NCBI GenBank assembly: GCA_051294375.1
Contig: CM119269.1
Span: 9,484,782-9,548,781, forward strand
From: Paraspadella gotoi
Taxonomy: Eukaryota > Chaetognatha
Length of the DNA stretch: 64,000 bases
Direction: 5' to 3'
Shown: positions 44,076 to 57,217 of the stretch, one piece after another
How positions within the stretch are numbered: position 1 is the stretch's first letter
Layout: each line of letters opens with the position of its first letter
Translations under genes and position numbers: made by a program
The notes under the pieces: model-generated
What the model was told of the DNA's origin: nothing
What the model saw: the letters and a program-made list of their open reading frames with translations, nothing else
Database searches by the model: none

Positions 44076-45430
44076 AGACATGTAAGTTGCAGAACTTGCT
44101 ATAGCGGACTGTGAAAATGAGGAAAAGAGCGAGAATAGAGAAGAGAGACATTGTGCAGTTTCCGGATCTGTTATCTCTATCCCTGTCAGAAAATGAAATC
44201 TCCCAGCATGCACAAACTTCCGGTTTCCATGCGAATTACGGGTGGCCGAGATTCCTTAGCAAACCGAGACTTTACTTTCGCGGTGCTATGGAACCGAGGG
44301 GGCAGTCCTCGTCCATGGCAACGGAGCTTAGATGGAAAGACACGTCCGAGGAAGACCCTGGCTTGTCAGCGAAGACTAATTGAAAAAGAGAGAGAGAGAA
44401 GAGAGAGAGAAGAGGGAGATAGAGAGAGAGAGAGAGAGAGAGAAGAGAGAGGAGAGAGAGAGGAGAGAAAGAGGAAGAGAGAGAGAGAGAGAGAAGAACG
44501 TATTGTAGCGCAACGAGACGAGAAGAGAGATGGAGGAGGAGAGAGAGTAGAAAAGAGAGAGAGCAGGAGAGAAGAGGAGAGAGAGAGAGGAGCGAAGAGA
44601 GAGGAGAGAGAGGATAAGCTTTCCGCGGAATTTACGCAGAAGAAAGAAATTAGGAAAAAAGGGAAAAAATTTCTCATAATCTTTTCTATCATCTCTTTTT
44701 TCATTATCTCCGTTTCGCATATGAATATAATCCTAATCATCATCATCATCATGCATCCATCATCATCATCATCACGTCCTCGTCGTCGTCGTCGTCGTCG
44801 TCGTCGTTGTCATCAAATCATCATCATCATCAATCATCATCATCATCATCACATTCATCATCATCATCATCACATCAAACCGATCATTTCCATCGAAACT
44901 CTGCTTTTCTCTTCGCCTTCGAAATCTCGCCTTCATTGTATTCGGTCGTCGTCCGTCGGTGTCGTCGGTCCTTCGTCTCGTCCGTCTCGTTCAATCGTGT
45001 ATACTTCATCGCTTTCGACTCATGACCAAACCTAATGGTGCCCGACATTTACGGGCGACTTGGGTCCATGCAGGGAGAGGGGGCGGTGGCCGCTGATGGC
45101 AGCGAAACTATGGGCCGGTTGAGAATCGCTATACACTGGGGTATTGACCTCTTCGATCACAACGCTTTGGGACCCCTTTTCCGACCCACAATACTTGCTA
45201 TATTTGTAAGTACCAGTGCACGGTGCATTTAAAGCTTTGGTCCTCGCATGTTTTAATCCCATTACTTTACCCAATATTTTGATTTACTTCTCTCAATGTC
45301 GTTTGCTTTTGGACACAGCCTTGCAAGCCAACACACAAATTAAGGGTCATTTAAATATTTTCACTTTCTAGCCGGTTCTCACAGATAATTCAGCTCGTTT
45401 CTTGCGCCACTCTCTCTCTCTCTCTCTCTC

Positions 45431-45462
<32 letters not shown>

Positions 45463-45890
45463 GCGCCATTCCTCTTGCAGAACCTGAGAGCCTATCGGCG
45501 CTCTCACGGCGCTAGACGGGGGCTTGAGCGGATTAGCGGCAATATTCCATTTACGACGATGACGACGACGACACGATATATACGACCGACGTGAAACCTT
45601 GAAAAATATAAGACCTCGACGATCAAAAATCTTTTGCATAGTCAAGGCCAAATCCCATTTTCATAAGCATCTTAATTATTATAATCATCATCATCATTCA
45701 TCATCATTAATATTCATTCGTCTACATCATTCATCATCATCATCATCATCAATCATTCATCATCATCCATCTAGCTACTAGACACCAGAGCTACGATCAC
45801 TCCTCTTCATCAATGCTATATATCTCCATCGCTATATTTCACGTCCCGCCATTGTGTTTTCTGGCTGGACATGGCAGATCTCTTCGACAA
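43780..45890 (+). repeat. Left arm of a ~2-kb inverted duplication
   Basis: Reverse-complementary to 47235-49400 over its length, including the non-repetitive blocks at 43910-43980, 44090-44370, 45030-45260, 45480-45560 and 45600-45680. Arms differ by many 1-2 base indels. Near 45032-45205 a plausible coding exon (MxGEGxVxxDGSET-like) ends at TT|GTAAGTA, but the two copies give different frames. Confidence 0.88.
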
Positions 45891-46687
45891 CAGTCAGTAT
45901 CAGGACCCGCGGCTAACTCCTCTTTCCACCAGAAGCGCTAAATCACTAACCACTCGCGCTAATCCGCCCCACAGCACCTCTTCTACATACGCCATCCACC
46001 CTCTATAACAACTACTCTACTGTCCACCTCATAACATATCCAGCACCCCAAGTTCATCATCAATATTTAGCCTGCCCAACACCAGGCGAATTTATCTACC
46101 GCCCATTCGTTACACCCTGCACTATTCCTCTCCCACGCTGGTACCATCCAGTACACCTCAAGAAACGCCTATCCCTACCTTCCTCCATTCACCCACATAA
46201 CACGACTCAAGTATCTTATATGATTTATATCTTTCTTAGCCATCAGCTTACAAAATATAGTATTCCCCAAGCGGAGTGTCCTTTTCATACAATTGAACTA
46301 CATTCTTGGAGTAAATAAACGAGACTGTGAAAGAGAAAGTCCTTCATGAGTTGACAAGCTTGCAGAGCTACCTCCTCGCTAGGTGGTCACAATTATTGCT
46401 TAGCTCACCGCAACCTACCGCCATAATATCACCATCCTGATTGCATATTTCAGCGACGTAATGTCCCTCATCCACCCCAATCCTACTTTTACACAACCCA
46501 CCACCTAATCCGCATGATATTAAATCATAGGATCGTACGACTGTCACCGACGTGATAACAGGACCATCTGCTCTGATTATATTGCAATGTTCGTTGGTTC
46601 GAGAATTCTAAACCCGGAATGGATTCTTATGGAACCGAACCAAGAAATGAGAGGGGAGAAATGGCGCGGGGCGATTTCACATCTGTT

Positions 46688-46771
<84 letters not shown>

Positions 46772-46805
46772 GTCTCTCTTCTCTTTCTCTCTCTCTCTCT
46801 CCTCC

Positions 46806-46830
46806 NNNNNNNNNNNNNNNNNNNNNNNNN
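46806..46830. other. Assembly gap (25 N)
   Basis: One of two 25-N gaps that bracket the second copy of the 215-bp direct repeat (46831-47051); the other is 47052-47076. Confidence 1.
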
Positions 46831-47234
46831 TTTTTTTATAAACTTTTAACTTACGATAAACATTAGAAAGGGTAAAATGTTAATCAGCAAAAGTTAAGAA
46901 ATGTCAATTTCAACAGTCTTCATTTTTTAAAAGAAAACAAATAATAACTTTTTACAAAGTTTCCGAAAAATTAAATTTAACATAGAGCAAATATTTAAAA
47001 AAGGGCGACAGGAAATAAAAAAAGTAACAGAAAAGGCTTCATGTTTACAAANNNNNNNNNNNNNNNNNNNNNNNNNGAGATACTTGGGTTGTGGGTGAAT
47101 GAGAAGCGTTGGCTGGAGACTGGAGAGGGGATGGAATGTTGAGTGTTGGCGGTGGGTGCTGAGGGAATGGAGTTGTTAGGGGGATGTAAAGGAGAGGGTG
47201 GGATGTAGAAGGGGTGGCATTAGACTGGAATTAA

Positions 47235-47328
47235 AAGCGCGCGGGCGATCTCAAATCTTCCATCGAGCAAAACACGAATGGCGGGGAGCGTGAATAAGCG
47301 ATGGGATAAAAAGGATGACGGTGATGAT

Positions 47329-47362
<34 letters not shown>

Positions 47363-49323
47363 TGATGATAACGATGATATTTGATGAAATGATGATGATG
47401 ATGATTATAATAATTAAGATGCTTATGATGATCTGCTTGAACTATGACAAATGATTTTGATTCGTGTCGAGGTCTTACTATTTTTCAAGGTTTTCGTCGT
47501 CGTATATATCAGTTGTTCGTCGTCGTCATCGTCGTAATGGGAATATTTGCCGCTATCGCTAAGCCCCGTCTAGCGCGCGTGAGAGCGCCGATAGGCTCTC
47601 GTTCTGCAAGAAGGAATGGCGCCGGAGAGAGAGAGAGAGAGAGAGAGACGAGAGAGTAGAGAGAGAGTGAGAGAGAGATGAGAGTGGCGCCAAGAAACGA
47701 GGCTGAATTATTGTGAGACGCTAGAAGTTGAAAATATTTGAATGACCCTTAAATTCGTGGTTTGCCAAAGGCTGTGTCCAAAAGCAAAACGACAATTTGA
47801 GAGAAGTAAATCAAAATATTTGGGTAAAAAGTGAATGGGATTAAAACTGCGGACACAAAGCTTTGAATGTCACCGTGCACTGATACTTAAAATATAGCAA
47901 GTTTGTGGGTCGGAAAGGTCCCAAAGCGTTGGGATCGAGAGGCTCAATACCCCCACTGTGTAATAGCCGATTCTCAACCGGCCCATAGGTTTCGCCTGCC
48001 ATCAGGCCGGCCCCACCGCCCCCCTCTCCCTGCAGACCAAGTTCGCCGTTAAATGTCGGGCAGCCCGATTTTTTGGGTCCAAAGCGGATTGGAAGATAAT
48101 ACGATTGTAGAGAAAGGACACGCGATGAGGAAGACGACGAACCGATCAGACGACGCGAATACAATGAGGCGAGATTTCGAAGCGCGAAGAGAGAAGAGAT
48201 TTCGATGGAAATGACGTTTGATTGATGATGAATGATGATGATGAATGATGATGATGATGATGATGAATGATGAGATGATGATGATATTGATTGACAACCG
48301 ACGACGACGACGACGAAGACGATGATGTGAATGCAATGATGATGATGACATGATGATGATGATGATTAGGATTTATTCATATTGTGAAGACGGAGTATAA
48401 TGAAAAAATAGATGATAAAAAAGATTATGAGGAAATTTTTTCGCCTTTTTCCTATTCTCTCGGAATCCGCGAGTTGTCTCTCTCTCCTTTCTCCTCTGCG
48501 CCTCTTCCGCGCCCTCATCCCCTCTCTCCATCTCTCCCCTCATCGATCTCCTCGCTCACTCCCTCCTCTCTCGTCTCTCTTCTCTGCCTCTCCTTGCAGT
48601 CTCTCTCTCTCTCCTCTTTTTTTCCTTCCTCTCCTCTCTCTCTATCTCTCTCTCTATCTTCTCTCTCTCTCTCTCTCCTCCTCTCCTCACTATTCTCTCC
48701 TCTCTTTCTCTCTCTCTCTCCTCTCTCTCTCGCTTCTCTCTCTCTCTCTCTCTCTCCTCTCTCTATCCTCGCCTCTCCTTCTTCTCTCTTCTCTTTTCAA
48801 TTTAGTCTTCGCTGACAAGCAGGGTCTTCCTCGGATCGTGTCTTTCCATCTAACTCCGTTGCCATGGACGAGGGACGCACCCGGTTGCCATAGCAACCGG
48901 AAAGTAAAGTCTCGTTGCTAAGGACATTTCTACGCCACCCGTAAATTCATGGAAACCGGAAGTTGTGAATCTGGGAGATTTCAATTTTGAAGGCAATAGA
49001 GATAACAGATCCGGAAACTGCGCAATTGTCTCTCTCTCTATTCTGCGCTCTTCAATTTTCACAGTCGCTATGCGAGCTTAAAGTTGCAAACTTAAAATGT
49101 CTTCTGCAACTCTTTTTTCTTTTTCTTTCTTTTCTTTCTTGCTTTCTTTTTTCTTTCTTTCTTTCTTTCTTTCTTCTTTGCTGCTTTCTTTCTTTCTTTT
49201 CTTTCTTTCCACACAACAACAATCTCAAGTTCAAGAAAGAATAATTCTCGTTTTTTCAAGTTCATATGACGCTTTGTGTCCAGATTATTTTTTCAGAAAA
49301 ATTTTTTCCGAGTTTTTATTCTA

Positions 49324-49398
<75 letters not shown>

Positions 49399-49400
49399 TT
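47235..49400 (-). repeat. Right arm of the ~2-kb inverted duplication
   Basis: Mirror of 43780-45890. It includes the candidate exon on the minus strand (48050-47895; GxLGLQGEGGGGAG...NALGPFRPTN), the promoter-like block at 48800-49020 and a (TTTC)n tract at 49110-49210. Confidence 0.88.
48884..48897. promoter_or_regulatory. Perfect RFX X-box (GTTGCCATAGCAAC) with ETS-like sites
   Basis: It matches the RFX consensus GTNRCC-N2-RGYAAC and is flanked by CCGG on both sides. CCGGAAGT (ETS-like) lies at about 48956 and another CCGGAA at 49011. In the left arm of the inverted duplication the equivalent site near 44285 is disrupted. RFX X-boxes typically mark ciliary genes; no such gene is recognised here. 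Confidence 0.5.
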
Positions 49401-51170
49401 CATTTCAATCCTTTCTGACGTGCTTCTCGTTTTATTTTCCTCCAAATTGCAGAGAAAATTGCATGTAACTTCCCCGAGGTTACCTCCGCGTGGTAAAGTG
49501 TGGAAAACTTTTGTTGGGTTAGTGTGGCAGCATGGTGGTGGGAAGTGTGCGGCCTCACTGCCGTGGGGAATTGGGATGAGGAGTAACAAAAAAAAGGGAT
49601 GAGGTGAAATAGATTTGCGGCATAGAAAAGAGAATAGGATGAGAGGTCGGATTCGGGAGAGGCGATAAGATGATACAGTGAATGTCCGTCAACGGTATGA
49701 GGCGTAAAAGATGTGGAGGGGGATAGGGATAAGAAAGAGACGTAATAGATAAGAATGGGATTTGGGGGAAAAATAGGTTAGCAGAGTAACAGATGGGGAA
49801 GGGATAAGGAATAGGAAAGAGCGTAATAGTTGAGAAAGACGATTGGTGTTAGGAAGCGTAACAGAGAGACGGGTACAGAGATGTAACTATGAGGGAAGGG
49901 CATAGGGAGAGAAAGTGACGTAATAGATTGCAGAATGTGGTTGGGTTAGGAATAGCGGTAGAGAGGTAACAGATGGGGCAGGATAGGGAGAGGAACAGAG
50001 ACGTATAGTGAGAAAGGAAGATTTGGGGTTAGGAGGTAACATGGAGAGCGTAACAGAGAAGGTAATGATGGGAAGCGATAGAGACTAGGAAAAGAGACGT
50101 AATTAGTATGAGAATTTGGTTGGGAAAGGAAATAGGCGATGAGAGGTTAACAGATGCGGGAAGTCGGATAGGGATAGTAAGCAGACAGAATATATGAGAA
50201 ATAGTGGTTTGGGTTAGGAATAGGGTAGCAGAGCCTAACAGATGGGGGAAAGGCATTAGGTGAGCAGGAAAGAGAATTAATAGAATGAGAATGTGTTTGG
50301 GTTAGGAATAGGGTTTAGAGAGGTAACCAGATGGAAAAGGATAGGCAGAGGAAAGAGACTTAATAGATGAGAATGTGGTTGTTAGGAATATGGGTAGAGA
50401 GCGTAACAGATGGGGATGGAGACGTTGCGTCGGTTTTTGCCTCCGGAAAAATTCGACGCGAGAAGAATCTTGAATGTGGAAGAGAGAGAAGGAAAGGGAC
50501 GGGAGGGCAGGAGATTGGAGGAAGAGGAAGAGAAGGGAAAGGGAGGGAGGGAGCGAAGATGGAGAAGAGGAAAGAGAGGAAAAGGAAGGCGAGCGCGAAA
50601 AAGGAGATTGAGGAAGGAGGCGCAGATGGACTAAACAGTATTGCATGAATGCATGAATGCGATGCAATCAAATTGCAGAGCATGCGTCTTGACGCTAAAG
50701 AGAACGAAGTCTGAAGAAGTCTGACATATTTAGTCACTTTGTCAAATGGTTTATACATCATAAGTGATTTTTGCTTACTTTTTTTCGGACCCGTATATCT
50801 TTTTCTATCAAAATCATTGACTAAATTAAATATGACGCTTGCCAATAAAAGGTTATGCAAAAAAGTTTCTCTGAAAAACTGAATTTATTTTTTTCTTATT
50901 GATAACAAAAACAGTATTAACAAAATCAACTACAAATTCAATACAACGCTCTAAATAAAAACTAAAACTAACATCAAAGATAGACCAGGACAAAAAAGAC
51001 ACTTTACTTCATTTAATGCTGTATTGTAAATGTAAATGGTTAAATGTAAGCGTGGCTTAGTGAGGGAATTTTGCCAGCTGATGAAAGAAAAATAGAGTTA
51101 TGTGAAAACTTGACGATGTTTAAGCTACACTTACACTCACTACTCTCACAATTCTCTCTCTCTCTCTCTC
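49400..51170. repeat. Segmental direct repeat, copy 1
   Basis: The block from the (CT)n tract through AGAAAATTGCATG, an ~80-bp satellite, CGGTTTTTGCCTCCGG, GCATGAATGCATGAATGCGA and the following AT-rich part recurs at 52140-53690 in the same order and orientation. A 40-base segment after TTGCAG and before GTGGTAA (49452-49493) resembles a small exon but its frame differs between copies. Confidence 0.9.
49620..50420. repeat. Satellite, ~80-bp unit, about 10 copies
   Basis: Units contain AGAGACGTAATAGATGAGAA, TGTGGTTGGGTTAGGAATAG and GGTAACAGATGGGGAAGGGA. Copies vary mostly by indels. A second array lies at 52390-52935. Confidence 0.9.
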
Positions 51171-51194
51171 CTCTCTCTCTCCTCTATATTATAT

Positions 51195-51531
51195 CTTTTT
51201 TTATTGTACAATATAGTATTCCCCGATCTAATAACTAGCGGAGTGGTCTTTTCATACAATTGAAACATTCTTGGAGTAAATAAACGAGACTGTGAGAGAG
51301 TCTTGATTGAAAGCTTGCAGAGTCCTGCTATGTGTCACTATTCTTACCACCCCCGCAATAATATCACCATCCCTGCTCTAATCCTACCACCATCTTACTT
51401 TTACCACCACCCACCACCTAATCCTTATAGAACCAACTCATGTTTTCCGTGGGTTCGAGAATTCTAAACCCGGAATGGATTTTTGGAACCGAACCAAGAA
51501 ATGAGAGGGGAGAAAATGGGCCGGGGCGATT

Positions 51532-51571
<40 letters not shown>

Positions 51572-51600
51572 CTCGCTCTCTCTCTCCTCGCTCTCTCTGG
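51195..51600 (+). repeat. Direct repeat of 46250-46800
   Basis: TATAGTATTCCCC, TTTTCATACAATTGAA, GGAGTAAATAAACGAGACTG and GGTTCGAGAATTCTAAACCC occur in the same order in both places, followed by (CT)n. Confidence 0.85.
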
Positions 51601-52139
51601 CTCTCGCTGTTTCTCTTGAGAGGATTTTCTCGTTTTCATGGGCGCTATGGTGCAAACAGAAGGAGAGATGGAGAGATGGACCGATGGATGATGGAGGGAT
51701 GGGAAAAGATGGAGAGATGGAAAGATAAAGAGATGGAGGAATTAAAATTGGTTGACTATTGAAAAAAGAAAATCTTAGACACTGAACAAAGAAAACAACG
51801 AAGGAAGAAACAAAAGATCAAAAGAACGAACGATATATAGAACGAACGAACGAACGAACGAACAAGCCATAAGCGAGCGAATGGGCCAACAAATAGCCAA
51901 ACACATCCCACGAAAACTGGGGTGGCTTTGAAACGACAAGAAAAGACGACGACGACGAAGACGACTATAGCGACGAAAACAACGTCGATGATAACGACGA
52001 CAACCGCAACGATGACGACGACGAAAACGACAACAACGACGACAACGAATCAAATCAAAACCATGAATATATATTGATTCTCCTTCACGTTTCCTCCTTT
52101 TTTCCTTCTTGCGTTTCCTCACCTTAGAGAATGGAGCTA

Positions 52140-52144
52140 AAAGA

Positions 52145-52201
<57 letters not shown>

Positions 52202-53653
52202 CATTTTTCATTTCAATCCTTTCTGACGTGTTCTCGTTTTATTTCCTCCAAATTTGCAGAGAAAATTGCATGTTAACTTCCCCGAGGTTTCCTCCGCGTG
52301 GTAAGTGTGGGAAAATTTTGTGGTTAGTGTGGGCAGATGGTGTGGGAAGTGTGGGCCTCACTGCGTTGGGGAATTGGGATGAGGAGTAACAAAAAAGGGA
52401 TGAGGTGAATAGATGCGGATAGAGAAGAGAATAGGATGAGAGGTCGGGATTCGGAGAGGGATAGAGATGGATACGTGAATGGGTCAACGGATGAGGGTAA
52501 AAGATGTGGAGGGGGATAGGGATAAGAAAGAGACGTAATAGATAAGAATGGGATTGGGGGAAAAATAGGGTAGAGAGGTAACAGATGGGGAAGGGATAAG
52601 AATAGGAAAGAGACGTAATAGTTGAGAAAGAGATTGGGGTTAGGAGGTAACAGAGAGGTAACAGAGAGGTAACTGATGGGGAAGAGATGGGAATAGGAAA
52701 GAGACGTAATAGGCATTGAGAATGTTTGGGCGAAAAGGAACTAGAGTAGAGCATTTTAAACAGGTATGGCAGAAGGTGTGGTATTAGTAAAGAGACATGA
52801 AATGATAGGAAGTTGGTTTGGGTTAGGAATAGGGTAGGAGACGGTAAAACAGATGGGGAAGGGAAGAAGGAAAGAGACGTAATAGATGAGAATGTGGTTG
52901 GGTTAGGAATAGGGTAGAGAGGTAACAGATGGGGATGGAGACGTGCGTCGGTTTTTGCCTCCGGAAAATTCGACGCGAGAAGAATCTTGAATGTGGAAGA
53001 GGAAGAGAAGGGAAAGGGAGGGAGGGAGGGAGATGGAGGAAGAGGAAGAGAAGGGAAAGGGAGGGAGGGAGGAAGATGGAGGAAGAGGAAGAGAGGGAAA
53101 AGGAAGGGAGGGAAAAAAGGAGATTGAAGGAAGGAGGCAGATGGACTAAACAGTATTGCATGAATGCATGAATGCGATGCAATCAAATTGCAGGATGTCG
53201 TCTTTGACGTAAAGAGAACGAAGTCTGAAGAGTCTGACTATTTGTCACTTTGTCAAAATGGTTTATCATCATTTAGTGATTTTTTTGTTACTTTTTTTCG
53301 ACCGTATATCTTTTTCTATCAAAATATTGACTAAATTAAATATGACGCTTTGCAATAAAAGGTTATGCGATAAAATATGTTCTCTTGAAAACTGATTTTA
53401 TTTTTTTCTTATTGATAACAAAAACAGTATTAACAAAATCAACTACAAATTCAATAACAACGCTCTAAATAAAACTAAACTAACATCAAAGATAGACAAG
53501 GACAAAAGACACTTTTACTCATTTAATGCTGTATTGTAAAATGTAATGTTAAATGTAGGTGGGTAGTTGAGAATTTTGCCAGCTGATGAAAGAAAAATAG
53601 AGTTATGTGAAACTTGGGACGATTTTAAAGCTACACTACACTCACTACTCTCA

Positions 53654-53690
<37 letters not shown>
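52140..53690. repeat. Segmental direct repeat, copy 2
   Basis: Second copy of 49400-51170, with a shorter ~80-bp satellite (about 7 units, 52390-52935). It ends at (CT)n 53655-53692. Confidence 0.9.
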
Positions 53691-53695
<5 letters not shown>

Positions 53696-53749
53696 CTTGT
53701 GTTGGGAGAATTCAGATTTTATTTCATACCTAATTCCTTTTCATTGTTT

Positions 53750-54540
53750 TTCTCATTTTTCAAATCGGAAAATTATCCATCTCCTTCTCCTCCTCCTCTT
53801 TCTCCTCCTATTTCTCCTCCTTTTCCTCCTCCTCTTCCTTCTCTTCTTCCTCCTTCTCTTCCTCATCCTCTTTCTCCTCTTCCTCCTCTTTCTCCTCAAC
53901 CACAAACTGAACCAGGTTATAACCAGATGCTAATTTTTTTTTAAACTTATTTTCATTTTGCATTCTACGCTTATCAATATAATACAGTATCCATTTATTT
54001 CCTAGGTTTTTTTTATTTGATCATCATTTGTTTTCAGTTACACTTTAATTAAAAGCATATTCGTTTATATTTTCATTTTTTATTTTAAGCATTTACCTTT
54101 TTTCTTTAATTCTTTTTATTTTTCTAATTTCTTTTTTCTCTTTTCTTTTTTTTTTTTTAATATTTTTTGTTTTCTCCTGACAAAACGCTCCCCCATCGAT
54201 TTCGTCCCACGCCTCATCTTTCATTTTCCTTAATATCTTCCTCTCCTTCTTCTCCTTCTCTCCTTTTATTTTCTTCCTCTCCTTCTTCTCCTTCTCGACA
54301 TTCCTTAGATTTTTGACTCTCCTTCCCCTCCCCCTCTCCTTCCCCATCTCCCTCATCCCCTACTATTTTTTTTGTTCCTCACCAACAGAAATTCTTGTGC
54401 TCAAGAAAAATAAAAAGCCGAAGAAAGAAAAAATAAAAAAAAAGAAAGAAAAGAAAGAGAGAAATACCCATTCTCCTTATCGCTCTCCTCGGCTCTTCCT
54501 CCTCCTCCTCCTCCTCCTCCTCCCTTTCCTTCCTTCTTAT
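53750..54540. other. Pyrimidine-rich non-coding DNA
   Basis: CTT/CTC-rich tracts and homopolymers. No exon supported. Confidence 0.6.
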
Positions 54541-54561
54541 CTCGCGTCAAATTCTATGCAG

Positions 54562-54703
54562 CCGTGAAGCCCTCAGCGCATACAAAGAACCCTGCCCCGT
54601 GAACGGCCGCAGTCTCCGCAGCCGACGCAAATCAGCCGCGGCAGGAGCAAACACGCAGCGGCGAAAGCAGCCAGCCGCGGCAGGACCGACGATCATAATG
54701 ACG
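54562..54703 (+). CDS. Candidate internal exon of an unknown gene, cut by an assembly gap
   Basis: After a CT-rich tract and acceptor TTCTATGCAG, the frame is open to the gap and has coding-like composition: REALSAYKEPCPVNGRSLRS, then Arg/Lys- and Ala-rich residues (RRKSAAAGAN...QRRKQPAAAG). It could be a basic linker or secreted-protein segment. The opposite strand is also open, so evidence is limited to the acceptor and composition. Confidence 0.35.
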
Positions 54704-55517
54704 NNNNNNNNNNNNNNNNNNNNNNNNNNNNNNNNNNNNNNNNNNNNNNNNNNNNNNNNNNNNNNNNNNNNNNNNNNNNNNNNNNNNNNNNNNNNNNNNN
54801 NNNNNNNNNNNNNNNNNNNNNNNNNNNNNNNNNNNNNNNNNNNNNNNNNNNNNNNNNNNNNNNNNNNNNNNNNNNNNNNNNNNNNNNNNNNNNNNNNNNN
54901 NNNNNNNNNNNNNNNNNNNNNNNNNNNNNNNNNNNNNNNNNNNNNNNNNNNNNNNNNNNNNNNNNNNNNNNNNNNNNNNNNNNNNNNNNNNNNNNNNNNN
55001 NNNNNNNNNNNNNNNNNNNNNNNNNNNNNNNNNNNNNNNNNNNNNNNNNNNNNNNNNNNNNNNNNNNNNNNNNNNNNNNNNNNNNNNNNNNNNNNNNNNN
55101 NNNNNNNNNNNNNNNNNNNNNNNNNNNNNNNNNNNNNNNNNNNNNNNNNNNNNNNNNNNNNNNNNNNNNNNNNNNNNNNNNNNNNNNNNNNNNNNNNNNN
55201 NNNNNNNNNNNNNNNNNNNNNNNNNNNNNNNNNNNNNNNNNNNNNNNNNNNNNNNNNNNNNNNNNNNNNNNNNNNNNNNNNNNNNNNNNNNNNNNNNNNN
55301 NNNNNNNNNNNNNNNNNNNNNNNNNNNNNNNNNNNNNNNNNNNNNNNNNNNNNNNNNNNNNNNNNNNNNNNNNNNNNNNNNNNNNNNNNNNNNNNNNNNN
55401 NNNNNNNNNNNNNNNNNNNNNNNNNNNNNNNNNNNNNNNNNNNNNNNNNNNNNNNNNNNNNNNNNNNNNNNNNNNNNNNNNNNNNNNNNNNNNNNNNNNN
55501 NNNNNNNNNNNNNNNNN
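54704..55517. other. Assembly gap (814 N)
   Basis: Run of N directly after the candidate exon; the exon's donor is lost in it. Confidence 1.
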
Positions 55518-55693
55518 GGTTACATTTCAAAATTTACATTTCCTTTTATTTTTTTTTTCAAAATTTCATGAATTTTATCAATTTTTGAGAGATTTTAAAC
55601 ATTTTTTTTAAAAAAAGGAAGTTGCTTTTTTTTGTGAAAAAACATTTTTTTCTGCCATCCATAACTTTGTTTTTTCTGCCCCCACCTCGCTCG

Positions 55694-55755
55694 ATGCCCC
55701 ACGATGCCCCACGATGCCCCAAAATGCCCCACGATGCCCCACGATGCCGCAGGAT
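55694..55755. repeat. Decamer tandem repeat ATGCCCCACG, six copies
   Basis: Short perfect to near-perfect 10-bp array. The minus-strand open frame (SWGIVGHRGA-like) is created by it. Confidence 0.9.
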
Positions 55756-56639
55756 GTCGGTGGTTGGTGAGAGTTGGTTCACCAATCACGGCCGCCAACT
55801 CCTCTTTCACTCCTTTCACACTCAACTCTCCCCTTTCACAATCTCGATCCTCACAAACGCATCTGTCGAGATTTTGTGAGACTTCGAAACTTCCACCGCC
55901 TTCTTTAAGATTAGATCTTCACGAATTTTCTTTTTTTTTAAACCAAAAACAGAATAAAAATCAACAAAAGAACTAAAGTTGTACACATTCAAAATGACAA
56001 TGAAACATTCTGCTTTAATGTACGTGATTCTCTCTCTTCTTTAACCTTTCTAATCCTTTTAGCCCTTTTTCTCCTTTCTCCCCTATCTCCCCTGCTTTAC
56101 CCATTCCCTTACCCTCCCTTACCCCCTCTCCCCCTTCTCCTCCCTCTCTCCCTCCTCTCTTTCCCCTTCGGCCTTCGCCTCCTCTTGACTCAAATCTGCT
56201 CATTGAGTTTTACTCTGATTGATGATTCTCCTTCATCTCGCTTCTATTGCCATTCTACCCTAATATTCTGCCATTCTGCCATTCCGCCCATTCGACCATT
56301 CTACTATTCTAACCTGCTCTTGTACCATTCTGTCATTCTACTGTTCTGACCTAGCCCTTCTATCTTTCCTCCCTTCTCTAATCTAACCTTTCTTTGCCAA
56401 CATATCTTCTCAGCTGACTTTTTTTACTCACTTTTCTCAATTTTTCTGGCTTTCCTTTGCTCGCCTATCTATTTTCTCCTGTCTTTCTCGACTCTTTTTT
56501 TTTTGGACTAATCGTGTCCTACGTATTATTTGCCCTCCTCTCTGTGCACTCCCCTTTTATTTCACCTACCCATCTTTGCCCTCCACTCTCGAATTCCTCC
56601 TATCTTTGCTTTTATATCCGCCTACGCGCTCCTCTTTCA

Positions 56640-56641
56640 TT

Positions 56642-56729
<88 letters not shown>
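56640..56729. repeat. (CT)n microsatellite
   Basis: Long (CT)n tract. Positions 56770-56870 beyond it are CpG-rich; nothing else was recognised between 55760 and 57217 apart from a (GA)n tract at 57058-57133. Confidence 0.9.
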
Positions 56730-56734
<5 letters not shown>

Positions 56735-57054
56735 CTACACCCCTATATCCCCTTCTTCCCAATCCCCCTCTACGCCGCTACGTCACGCGCGATCGCCAAA
56801 CGCCACACTGCGTGACATGCTACGCTGCACGAGAAGCGAGGCCATGCGACACGCCGCGCTAATCGAACGGCGCCGTAATTTTTTAATTAGTGTCGATCGG
56901 AATTTCCTCTTCCTCCTCCTCTTCTTCTTCCTCTTGTTCTTCCTCTTCTTCCTCTTTATTCTTTGCCTCCATCGTTTCTATGTTTAATTAAAATTAATCG
57001 TTTGTTCTTAATATATTTTTTGTTAATTAACGTGGAACTGGAAGCATCAATATC

Positions 57055-57136
<82 letters not shown>

Positions 57137-57217
57137 CAACAACAACAACAACAACAACTTTTATCTTGTCGTGTCTGGCTGCTGAATTTGATTAACGAAA
57201 ATTGTATTTGTTTTTAG

